From Lepisosteus oculatus (taxonomy: Eukaryota; Chordata; Actinopteri; Semionotiformes; Lepisosteidae), in contig NC_090704.1 of the NCBI RefSeq assembly GCF_040954835.1, positions 38,444,979 through 38,508,978 of the forward strand: a DNA stretch of 64,000 nt, in the 5' to 3' direction. Both the position numbers and the translations under genes were made by a program. Numbering within the stretch: the stretch's first letter is position 1; each line of letters opens with the position of its first letter. The notes beneath the pieces are model-generated. The model worked only from the letters and a program-made list of their open reading frames with translations. It had not been told where the DNA came from and searched no databases. Positions 11,966-27,740 of the stretch are shown piece by piece.

Positions 11966-14038
11966 CTGGGGCGATTGGAATAATAGCTGTCAAATGTTTC
12001 AGTTAAATTCTAAGTTTCTGTGCAAAAATGCTCCTTAGCCTTTGTGTGAACCTTAGGTTTGTCTTGTAATGCTTGTTTTATGCAATAAACTTGAAGGTCT
12101 TGGTCACTTGCACAATCCCACATGATTTTGCATTTAATTTATACTTCTTTACATTATTCTTATTATAGATGCACTTTATTGAGTACTCCATCATTCTTTT
12201 TGGTGTTTGTTTTACAAGTGTGCAGGCCATTAAATGTACCACATGACAAATTAGGTATCACTGTAATTAATGTTTAACTTGATAAACATTATGCTTGCAC
12301 TTTGACTATGATTTCCTTGAAGGTTTTTCTGATTTCCTATGGTTTCAAGTTGTGCAAGTGTTGTAAAATGCAACAAGTGCAATAAAAATATAGATTAGAT
12401 TTGCAAGATGACATATTAGGTTAAGTCCCCAAACTTTTGAGTTGTGATTTTGAATCCAAATCAAGTCAGTCAAGTCCATAATATTTATGCATCACAGCAG
12501 ACTGCTTAATTACCCAGTAATAAATAAAATATCTGCCATATAATGTAGAAGCTTTATTAGCATAAGCCCAATGGCAAACAAATTAAAAAGAAACTTTTTT
12601 TTCTGTTACTTATTTGCACATCAGGCAGTAATAATTCATTCTCACTGTCTTCAAAAGTACTGGTGTGTATAACAAAAACATTGTCTAAGTCATTTGCTTG
12701 TTTTAAATATGACCTACAGTATTTCTCTGTGAAACATAATCTATTTTTTAGTGTGTGCGTCATTAAATTGACCTTGGTAATTATTTTTAGCAATACATAC
12801 AACCACATGATAAATGCTCTTAGTTTATAGTATATCCAAAGTGCTAGAATTCGGGTCATAACCAGTCACAACCCGGGTCAGGCGCTTTTATTTTGCTACC
12901 TTAGGACTGCACCATATTTCTTGTTTGACATGTTATTTTGCTTATCAAATATGTCCTGTTGAATATTAACAATATCGTAGTTATAACCTGATCTGTGCCT
13001 TGCCACATAAGACCAGAAACATTTCCCATAATATTCAAATGTATGTACGATTAAATATTGTTTACAGGTATAATTAATTACATTACCACTCAATTTTCAT
13101 CTATTATTAAGAGTTCTGGAAACCATAATGTTTCTCTCTATGTCAATATTAGTAATAAACCCATTTCTTTATGAAAACAAGATTGTACTACATCTAACAG
13201 AAATTATTGGGCGGAATATTTAACACATCTTTAATGTACTGTAATGGCACTGTGCCAATTTTGTGCCTTAATTAAAACATGTAATAGGATAAACAAGCTT
13301 AACATGTAACCTAATTGAGACTTTTTAAATAATTCTGCCTGATATCATGTATTTAAAATCCAGTTTTGCAAATTCCATTTTACAAGGGCAAAATCTATCT
13401 AAATGCTGTCTGTCATACTGCTGTGGTTTCTGAAGCATAAGACATTATTTTTCTTTTGCAAATTTCAGCATATTGAAAAGAAAATGAAAAATTGAATCAT
13501 TCTTTAAAGTTTAGTTTGCATAATTAAAGAAAAAATAAAAATAATGCAGGAGCTAAAGAAGAAGAATTATCTTTATAATTACAAAAACAAATATGGTACT
13601 GTACTATAGAATATTAAGCTGTAACATTTTTGTCATAGGAATGGTTCTAGTTATTTTATTTTCAGCTAGTTATTTGAATGATTTGTAGAGGCAGCCGTCT
13701 GTGCAACCTAACACTAACACTATTTATGCTAAACTTTGAATTACATGAATATTTTCTTTCATTTGTTATTGGTATAACAAAAATTCCAGTCCTTTAGTTA
13801 CTAGCTTTATTTGTTTAAGTGAAAAAACCCTGCTACTGATAAGATGGGTCAGTGTGTCCAGGTCAGTTGCACAAAATATAAACTTGAATGCCGCCAAATT
13901 TTATGGATTGGGAACTTTGTTTCCTTTATTCAGATCTAGTACACATCACATTGTGTTTAAATGTAAATGCAAACTGGCTTGGAGAGACCATTGTCTTTGA
14001 AAAAGGAAAAACACCATTCTAAAAAAAATGTTTTATAT
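11966..14038. other. Gene-free A+T-rich interval
   Basis: No coding exon or classifiable repeat seen. Confidence 0.5.
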
Positions 14039-14212
14039 AGAAGTTAACTTCTATATGTAAAATTCAAATAATTGTCCAAATATTTGTTATTTATGATTGG
14101 ACAGTTGTCAGTCGAGTGGTCAAAAAGAAGTTAACTTCTATGTGTAAAATTCAAATAATTGTCCAAATATTTGTTATTTATGACTGGACAGTTGTGAGTC
14201 GAGTGGTGAAAA
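14039..14212 (+). repeat. Two-copy tandem duplication, 87-bp unit
   Basis: Two adjacent 87-base units (14039-14125 and 14126-14212) differ at only a few positions (for example 'ctatatgt' versus 'ctatgtgt', 'gattgg' versus 'gactgg', 'gtcagtcg' versus 'gtgagtcg'). Each opens with the perfect palindrome 'agaagttaacttct'. The low divergence indicates a recent duplication. No protein is encoded. Confidence 0.93.
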
Positions 14213-15434
14213 CATAATATCATGTGCCACTCATATCTCATGACTGGTCCATTTTTGACACAGAAGATACAGTACTTCCATTTATTTTTCTTTACATTCA
14301 CCTGTCCTGGCCAGCCACTGGGAATTACTACAGGACCAATAACCATTTTTTTTGCAATTGATAAGGTATAATTTTGTCTGTTATCTAGAAAGTAGTCCTG
14401 TCTTGTTTTCATATAGAGTATGGCCCAGTAGTGGCTTGTGAAAGGAAGTTAATGCTGTTTTTAAGGTAATTTCCTCCCTTTAAACACATTTTAAACCACC
14501 ATATGAAAACAAATCACTATAAACTCACTATCTATAGAGATGCCACACGTATATATATATAGTATATATTTCAATTTTCAATCCTCAAATTTTATTTTTA
14601 ACTCATCGATAAGGGGCGAAGAGCCTTCTGGCAAACTACAAAATGGATCTTTTTTGAGCAGTGAAACAGACAACCTGCTGATCAGGGCAGCCCTTAATTT
14701 TCTCTGTAACCTTACATAGATCAAACTGTATGTGAATGATAAAGGAATTTTAAACTCTTAATTTTTCTTATAACATGAATTGTTGTAATTGTTTCTTAAA
14801 GTAATTTGACAGATACATGTTGCACTATACAATAAATTGATAAAGAGTGTAAATCTAATCAAAACAATATAAAAATCTATTCTAATGTAATAGAAATACA
14901 GTACTGTATGTAATTTAATCAATGATGAGATATGCTGTAGATTAAGCTCTTTAACAGTGTACAAAAAACAGTAAAGATTTTAGGTTGCAAAATGCGATAT
15001 TGTTTGTGATGAAGATTGTCAGTGATAGGTGCAGAAAACACATCTGTGAAATTCGAGTGAGGGTTACTGTATTGCAGTTGATGAGATTGTAATAGGTTTC
15101 CCTCTGTGCTATATACAGCAAGTCTCAATTTTAAAACATTTTAAAGAAAGAAATATTTAGATATATCTTTAAAGTAGCACAAACCTTCTCTTATGAGTTA
15201 CTAATGCACTGCATATTGAAAATACAGATTCCAGAGATTGTCATACTATCCACATACTTGGATATGTGCCCAAGAAATGAAATACACACATTGTTAGAAG
15301 TTCGCTTACCTTTTAAGCCTTGTCTTGTGTAGGTTAATCTTGAACATAGTAAAAAAACAGCAAAAACAAAAATCAAACAGTTTATCCAACTGAATTACGA
15401 GCTCTTCCGTTATGAAAGGGTGCAATTTCCTCCT
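14213..15434. other. Sequence 3' of smim36, including its untranslated region
   Basis: Holds the downstream part of the minus-strand smim36 transcript; the poly(A) site was not located with confidence. The palindrome 'tacagtactgta' occurs at 14897-14908. No other gene seen. Confidence 0.4.
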
Positions 15435-20509
<5,075 letters not shown>

Positions 20510-20965
20510 CTCCACCTTAAGGGCGCTCCGGCTCTTTTCACTTTGGACTTAATTCTGTGCACCTGCCCCTTGTTCCAGCCGCCTTCCCATTCCCCTTAAA
20601 AGCCAGACACTCCGTCAGTTCTGGGCTCTGCATATCATTTCCATATCGTGCGAGCCCGAGTCCTGATGAGTCTGTCTCTGTCTCTGTCTCTGTCTCTGTC
20701 TCTGTCTCTGTCTCTGTCTCTGTCTCTGTCTCTGTCCCTGGTTTTAATCCTTCATCGTGGATGGATCACCTGGCTATGGACTTCTGCCCGTTTCTTGGAT
20801 TCCCCATCTGGATTACCTTTGGACTGTTTGCTTCGGCCACACCTCCCCCGTGCACCAGCGCACTTTGGACACGCCCCCCTGTTGTCATCCCCGTATTCCT
20901 GCATGACCTTTTTCACCAGTGTTTCCTCGCTACTTCGGATTATGTTGTCCACATAGAACTGTTTG
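20510..20965 (+). mobile_element. LTR-like segment with internal (CTGTCT)n array
   Basis: A GC-richer block unlike its surroundings. Short phrases such as 'ccttaaaagccagacact' and 'cagttctgggctctgca' recall the promoter region of fish Gypsy-type LTRs, followed by a pyrimidine-rich stretch. A hexamer array interrupts it. The 156-codon frame across it (20557-21027) is a by-product: the array translates as Ser-Val repeats and the rest shows no domain. No second LTR or internal region was found, so at most a solo or decayed LTR; class from recognition only. Confidence 0.4.
20671..20736 (+). repeat. (CTGTCT)n hexanucleotide tandem array
   Basis: Eleven nearly perfect copies of a six-base unit, 'tctctg' in one register. 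It is purine-free except for G on this strand and probably length-variable. It lies inside the LTR-like segment. Confidence 0.93.
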
Positions 20966-22972
20966 TTACAGTAATATTCAATGGGATTCTATTCAATTGT
21001 GGCATGCCCATTCTATGCCACTTGTAATCATCCCTAAAATACTCAGGTGTTTCTTAGTAATGCTCCTCCTATCTATTTTCTTCTACAAAACTGAAACTAT
21101 TTAAGTAATTCTGTATTATTAAATGTATTCAAAATTGAGTGCAGATCCATTGTGTCTATAGATGATCTCAATAAGTCCCATCTCTTTGCTTCTTTTCTGT
21201 TGTTTCCGAGTAGACATGTATCAGATAGAAATTAGTTGCCAAAACAGACACCAAAACCAAAGAATAACAAAGGTTTTGTATAAAAGTGAGACTTGATTTG
21301 AATTATTTATTTTTTATAAACTGAGATCCAGGGAATGCTTTCTGCAGCTACAGATGCTAATTTAATTGATGATAATCATGTAGCATTATGGGACTCAAAT
21401 TGTAATGACGTGTGTCCTGAATGTGCTTACAAAACGATTAAAAGAAAGGGTATTCGTTTCACATTTTCCATAAACACCAACTCTGTGGTAGGATAATTGT
21501 TACCTCATTGTTAGGATGAAAGTTTACGCCCCTAATCATTTTGAAATGCGCGTGCATCTGACGTCAGAGGTAGTATGGATTTGTTCAAACCACACTGCAT
21601 CTTCCTGTTTTAATGTTACTTTTGACCCTTACCTAAAACCAGATGTTTCACAGTCTCTGGAGTGAAGGGAAAAAGACAGCTGTGAAATATGTCATGACGT
21701 TTGAGGTCTGTTTGTGTAATGGGCCCAAACTGAGTAATATAATATCACTTTTTATTTAATTTGTCTGGTCTGCTTCCAAAACTCTGGTTTGTATCTGGAA
21801 AAGATTGAGGTACAATGGGTGTAAGACCCAACTTTTCATTCTCATTAAAATCTGCAGATTTTATATGCCAAAATATATTTTTGTTTGTGTATGCAATCTT
21901 TTAGGATGATTAATAAAGCTGATGGTGAATAAAGAAGGATGATTAAGATACCTACAATTCCAAAAGTTAGTTGACACGAGGCAGATCTGTTATGGTCAGT
22001 AAAGGCTTTAAAAATCAAGGCACATTCCACATAAATACACTCAATCATAGTTAGATGTGTACCTCCAATACAATACATAGTAGATGTGTACCTCCAACAA
22101 ACAGTTGCAAAACACAACCGAAGAGCATTAAATGTACATACAAATGACTGTAGAGTGACAATTTTAATATACCTCCTGCAAGATCGTCCCCAGGCTTGAC
22201 TATAAGTGTCTTACAACATGAATCCAAAGCTTTAGTGGTATTGCATTTTAAAGCGTATGGCTGCTTATATTGAATTGTGGAAATGTTTTTAAAATAGTTC
22301 CAATTATTTGTCAAAGTAACAAATAATTGGATTACACCCGGACAAGCCACAGTGGCCTAGACGTAAGTATTAGAATTGAGGAATATGCAGTATGTATGTA
22401 TGAATGACCTATACAGTAAATTGATACAGTAAACAGCTGATCTGCAATGGCCTCATAACAGCGAAACAAATATTTCTAAAAACTACCACAAAGGATGTGA
22501 AGTGTAATTACACGAGAATAATGGTAAAATGCAACCTTAAATTTCTCCTGAGGTCCCATGGGCTATTTTAACAAACACATACCAAAAGGACTGGAGGAAG
22601 GGAATAATTTTATACTAATCTAGCAGGCTCCAGGCCTCATAATGACTGAAGTGTTTTGGATGAAGTTCAACAGAAAGATTTCAGCCTGAGACACTGTCTT
22701 CATTTGTCTCGGGCAGTTTGAAGAAAAACATTTGAACATTGCTGAGGTTCATGCCGCAGAACTATAGCTATGACAGCAGAGTGCATTTTATTTTAATGCA
22801 GCAGTTAAATTGCTGGCAGGGGATAAACCCCAAGTGAGCTTTTTTGTTCATATATTCTTCTTTTTGTCTGTCTTTTAACTTTTTTCTTGGCTATTATTAG
22901 TTATTGTAAACTTCTGCATCCTGGAATGCAATTCCTCCTGAAGGAGGAGTAACTAGGAAGTAATTTCTGTTA
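20966..22972. other. Gene-free interval with one CRE palindrome
   Basis: No exon seen. A full TGACGTCA palindrome lies at 21559-21566, distant from any recognised gene. Confidence 0.45.
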
Positions 22973-22997
22973 CTGTTCTGTTCTGTTCTGTTCTGTT
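22973..22997. repeat. (TTCTG)n short tandem repeat
   Basis: Four perfect copies plus partial flanks of the pentamer TTCTG. Just upstream (near 22934-22947) is a short perfect hairpin, 'cctcc-tgaa-ggagg'. Confidence 0.85.
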
Positions 22998-25021
22998 ACT
23001 ATGAGCAAATATAAATTTAAGTAAAGATAACACAGGAAGATAGCTGACATCAATACATTAATACAAAATAAATTGTGCACAAATAAAGTTGGTGGTTTCA
23101 AGTCACATTTTCTTTTGAACCAACACTTGGAGCTGTGAAATTTGTAAACATGAACCTTGGAACTATGGAAATTGAACATGAACATGAACTATGGAAATTC
23201 TAAGACATTCTAGATGTTCCAAATGTTAATTTTGTGAAATGTTTGTTTTCAAAAACCTTTGAATTCTTATAAAAGTATATTGAATTGTAAAAGACCAGTT
23301 TGTGTATTCTCTTAACTAATTCTGAACTTACATTCAGTACTACAGTGAAATCAGCAAAAAATGTTGAATGTACATGAACAACATGTATAGAAACAAGCAA
23401 TGCTGAGTGTACATTTAATGCAAAACTTTTAGAAACGAAAAACATTACTTTTAGCAATGTCTTACAAAGCAGAATAAACATGATGCAGTCCTCCCAAAGG
23501 TATTATAGTCACAACACTGTGGGTCTGTGTAACACGTATTGTGGAAGCATTTGCATTAAAACAAAGTCAATAAGCAAGTGAAAGGGAAAAGCCCTTTCCT
23601 GCCGATGGGATGTTTTATTGTCAATATTCCATTGTTGTGCTCTCACTCACCACCCTTTCAAGGCAATTAATGGAAATATCAGATTTGTCTGTGGTACGTC
23701 TATAGGTGTGGCTTCTCCTGTTTATATCTCAAGAACTGATCTTTCCCACCGCAGACCTGGTGCCAGGGAGTCCCATAAACTTGCTGAAGACTGGAAATAG
23801 ACTGCTGTAGAGAGGGCGAAAAAAATCACCCGGAGGATATGCGCAAGTCTAGAAGTAGGCCCTCGCCTTCCCTTTTCTGGGGACAGGGTAGTGCTGGGAT
23901 ATTAGAGACTCTGCACAGGCTCCAGCAAGTTGTGTCTGGTCAAGAGTGAAATATCATGAAGCTGGACTGGGTGGCCATCACATCTAAGCATTTCAGTTCG
24001 TCAATTCCAAAGAGAATTCTGTTTGCCTTTTTTTTGCTGATATCATTAGTCAGAATAACCAAAAACCCCTCCCTCACAAACATCCTTACCCCTCTGAACA
24101 CAACAAAACACAGAAAGTCACGCACAAAAAAACTGGAGCAAACTTCCACTATTTTCATTTCTTTCATATAGAGAAGCCAGCCATGCAAAACAAAAAAAAA
24201 ACACAAGGTATTATGTTGAATTGAACAAACATACTGTAAGCCTCCCACCATCTACTGCTATATACTTGGCTGCCCATACTGTATATTTGAAGTGATGATT
24301 CATAGAGTTCAAAAGTAAAATTTGAGCATTTGTAGACCTTTTTTAAACATTCTAATCATTTCTTATGTAAAGACATTGTGCTGTGTGTGGTAACTAGAAA
24401 GTTTATAAATGTCATCAAGATCCTAAAGCAATACATAATGATCAAACTGATTGACATCTAAATATACTGTTTATCAAAGGCTTTGCGGATTCAGGCTCCT
24501 CAGCAGTTCTGCTTCAACAAGATTATGTTAAAACATTTTATTAACATGTGTACCAGGATATACTGTACCAAGAACATTAAACTCATGTTAATGAATATAG
24601 TAAGTTTGAACTATAGAATTAAATTTAGGAGTTGAACAGCATTTTAATTTTTTTCATACTAGATAAAGTTAAAAGTTTAGATTTTTTGGAGATGGCAAAT
24701 ACATAAAAGCATTTCTAGGGGTGCCTGCATTGAGTAACATATTTGTATTAATTGTTTTTAAGAGAGTTTTTATAGAACTCAGAATTATTTATTTTTATTT
24801 ACTTACACAACGAGTAAGAATGTACACTTAGTGAGAGGTGTTAAAACCAAAGAAACACTAGTGATTCCAATACTATTTGCCCTGTTCCTGATGCCCTTAT
24901 TACAGGTATATATTAAAATTAAACTTAAGTGCACAATTTTAGGACAGAACTCACTATGCTCATGATATATTAAGTGCTGCATTTTAATTCTCACAATAAA
25001 ATTACCTAGGAATAGTATAAG
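22998..25021. other. Gene-free interval
   Basis: Mostly A+T-rich. A GC-richer stretch at about 23730-23940 is not classifiable by eye. No exon seen. Confidence 0.45.
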
Positions 25022-25335
25022 TATGGGCCTTGGGTTCAATTCCAGACCTGGGGTACTACCTGTGTGAGATTTGTATGTTCTCCGCTTGTTTGTGAGATTC
25101 CTCCAGAATCTCTGGTTTCCTTGCACAGTCCAAAGACATGCTGGTATAGTAGGTTAATTGGCCTCTGGGAGAACTGGGCTTGGTGTGAGTGTGTGTGTAA
25201 TTGTGTTTGTGTGTGCCCTGTGATGGACTGATTTCCCATCCAGCGTGTACAGTATCTTGCCTTGGACCCATTGCTTGCTGGAATAGGCTCTAGCTACACT
25301 GTGACCTCGTATTAAATAAAGCAGTTAGCAAATGG
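25022..25335 (-). mobile_element. RTE/Expander-like retroposon unit, copy 2
   Basis: Antisense copy of the unit described near 10.1 kb. On the plus strand it reads 'gtttgtatgttctcc'-like, 'gtccaaagacatgctggta', 'ggttaattggcctctggga', 'tgtgatggactgatttccc' and ends 'gcaaatggatggg'. It is longer than copy 1, including the part corresponding to 'aaactccacacagaaa' in other fish copies. Confidence 0.78.
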
Positions 25336-25379
25336 ATGGGTGGGTAGTTACTAAATACAGCTGACATTGTGAACCTTTT

Positions 25380-25592
25380 GAGGGGGAAGCTGTGTCAGCA
25401 TGTGTTGGCTGCAAACGAACAAGTAAAGGTTTGAATTCTATGCTCAAAAACTGAATGCAGAAAAACAGCGTGTCAACTGTTTTGCCTTCTTTGGATGATA
25501 AGAACCTTATACCTGAAGAAGGGTGACAGCTGAAAATGTTCTCCTTTTAGTTTTCAGCATGGAATTAACCTTTACTTGTTGTTTTGTACTTT
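25380..25592 (+). mobile_element. Foldback element copy 2 with hammerhead-like core
   Basis: Left arm 'gaacaagtaaaggttt' (near 25420-25434) and right arm 'aacctttacttgtt' (near 25568-25582) match the arms of the 11.4-kb copy, but ~130 bases separate them. The interior has 'acctgaagaagggtgacagc' then 'tgaaaatgtt': CTGAAGA (25513-25519), a short potential stem and GAAAA (25532-25536). This resembles a hammerhead ribozyme core (CUGANGA ... GAAAC) with a changed final base. Penelope-like retroelements are known to carry such ribozymes, so this may be a Penelope-like terminal repeat. That assignment is inference. Confidence 0.5.
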
Positions 25593-25839
25593 TGCCTTTT
25601 GTCAATCCTAACCACTTTTCAAAACCCTTCCAAAACAAGCACACACATCAGCCAGGCACCATTTATTAACAATACATATTGAGTGTTATTATTTATGTTG
25701 TGTATGACACAGCTTCAGAGTTTCCAACTGCAGCCACAGCTTAGGAAGCCTGTAGCATTAGACTCCTGGGACTCAAGGTAATTCCCTACACTGACACTAA
25801 ACTGTCATTTGAATCTGAATCGTTTTAGTCTTGAACAGA

Positions 25840-26165
25840 GAAGACTACAAGGGGACTGGACACAAGTACTCAAAATCTTCAAACCTAATGACAAAGTCAA
25901 TCCAGTAAACTTTGTCAGAATAAACAGTGAAACACAAATAAGAGGAAAACAAGTAGTAATTATGTGGAAGGCCATTTAAAATGATAAACAGGAGGCATGT
26001 CTTTATGCAAAAGGTTGTAGGAGTACAGAATAAGCTATCCAGCCATCTTGTTGAAGCTCATAGCTCATGCCCTGGCTTCTTTCAAGAAATGGCTGGAAGA
26101 GATCCTAGAATCAATTGGCTTCTAGCTACCAAATTAGCTAGATGAGCCAAATAGTCTCTGCTTAC
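25840..26165 (+). mobile_element. CR1/L2-like LINE, end of reverse-transcriptase ORF and 3' end
   Basis: Conceptual translation near 25845-25960 gives 'RLQGDWTQVLKIF' followed by 'DKVNPVNFVRINSETQIR', the pattern of the last segment of CR1/L2-group reverse-transcriptase ORFs (GDxIQVFKIL...F.RxN..TRGH). Downstream 'tcaagaaatggctggaagag' and 'tagctagatgagccaaatag' correspond to its NSFKNRLD-like end and 3' UTR. Stops and frameshifts show decay. Related fragments lie at 27.4, 33.7, 42.4, 52.9, 53.2, 54.2 and 55.1 kb. Confidence 0.65.
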
Positions 26166-27434
26166 TTAAAAGTGTTGTTACACTCCAGTGTTGGTCTGTC
26201 ATTAGTGTTTAATAGAACCTCTTAACCTCTTTTGAAATGGGCTGTTTGTTTCAGAGAACCACTGAGAAAAAGACAAAGAAAGGGGGAAAAGAAAAAATAT
26301 TGAGATTGCAAAATAACAGCTTTCAAAAAACATAATTGAGTGTTTCTGGAAACAAGTACAGTATTGACAAGTATCTTAGCTTTTTATTGTTTCCATTTGT
26401 TGGCAACTACTAATAGAAGTGAGGCCAAGAGTTTTCTGAGAAATGTTTTTAGGCTTTCAGTAGAATTCTTAAAAAGGCACAGGGGGCTATAGCCAGTGCC
26501 TTAACAACACTTTTTTTTCCAAATGTTTTTTGAAGAAAACTTGAGACACATCTTGATTCATTAGCCATTACAGGATTCATATTGAATGTCTATCTATCAT
26601 GGGGGTTTAAAACTCTTCTTTTGGTTTACTGCACTGTTCTAGGTGCATGATGAGTTACTTATTTGAGTGGAAACAGTTGCTGAGAAGTAGTGTAAGAGCA
26701 GGCAGTTCTTTTGATAAGGAAGCTAATTTGTGATTTGGGTGTATGTTGGGAAATACGCAAAGATTAGAAGAAATACTGTACATCAAAGAAAAATAAGTAT
26801 TAATGGTTAGGTTTTTCTTGGGCTTTGGCAAATATTCAACATCAGCAGTAATATTTGTGTACAGAGGAAAAGACTGTGTTCAGATTTCAGGGCACTTTTA
26901 AATTAACAGTTTTTATTATTTTTCGTACTGTATGTGCCATATTATATGTGATTCTCTTTTATTGTCTGTTGTTTCTACTTTGATCATTTACAATGATCAT
27001 GAACTATTTCACCATACTAGGTGAAATATCCCCTTTTAATGTGGATTACATATCTTACTAGGAGCTTTCCAACAGAAATCGCAGGCTAAGCATCAATAAT
27101 ATTTGTGATAATTAAAGAGAATTACATCTTGTCATATGCTTTCTCCATGAAGGATATATAATGTGCACTAATACAGATACATTACAATATCTGCAATGAA
27201 TAGGTGATAATAATGTACACATGCTCAAAATACTACATGTACTGTATAATATATTTAAGATGTGTGTCACTGAACTTGAAACCGAAACTAAGGTATTTGT
27301 CATTGTTCTTCTCTTCAAAACCATGTACAGTAGGGGAAACAATACAAATGATATACAATGAGAACTGTAGGGTTTAAATCTAGCTACACTATACTCAACT
27401 TGTATAACACCTGTCATACTTAATTAAGAATATT
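26166..27434. other. Gene-free interval
   Basis: No exon or classifiable repeat seen. Confidence 0.45.
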
Positions 27435-27740
27435 GTGTTCAGCTCCCATCACCAAATTAATAATTTGCAATTACAGTTACTGCCCTGGAAAGAGATCAAA
27501 GGAGACAGATTAAATTAATGCTTGGTATGAAAGATGTGTCATGCACAAAAGAGTTAAAAGAAATTAATATGTTTAAACAGAAGATATTTAAAACAGTTAT
27601 CATAAAAATATTTTAAATCCTAAAAGTTAGTTCAAAGCGTGACTACCCTTCAGGAGCAGCAATGAAACTTGTACTTTTTCATACAAAGGAATTAGATCCT
27701 GGAATGATGGGTGTGTTTAATTTTCGCTGTTGTGGGGCTG
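27435..27740 (+). mobile_element. LINE fragment, same CR1/L2-like family
   Basis: 'attgtgttcagctcccatca', 'ctggaaagagatcaaagg', 'cagattaaattaatgcttgg' and 'agagttaaaagaaattaat' follow the order of the segment upstream of the 25.8-kb fragment in this LINE family (coding for VFSxWxP..., LExVQRRATRLI, RLKELN). Heavily decayed. Confidence 0.5.

Noticed and set aside
20557..21027. 156-codon open frame with a Ser-Val repeat
   Set aside because: The length comes from a (CTGTCT)n array that has no stops in several frames; the rest lies in an LTR-like repeat and shows no domain.
25036..25271. Short minus-strand frames rich in His and Thr
   Set aside because: Translation of the 'cacacaca'-type portion of RTE-like copy 2.
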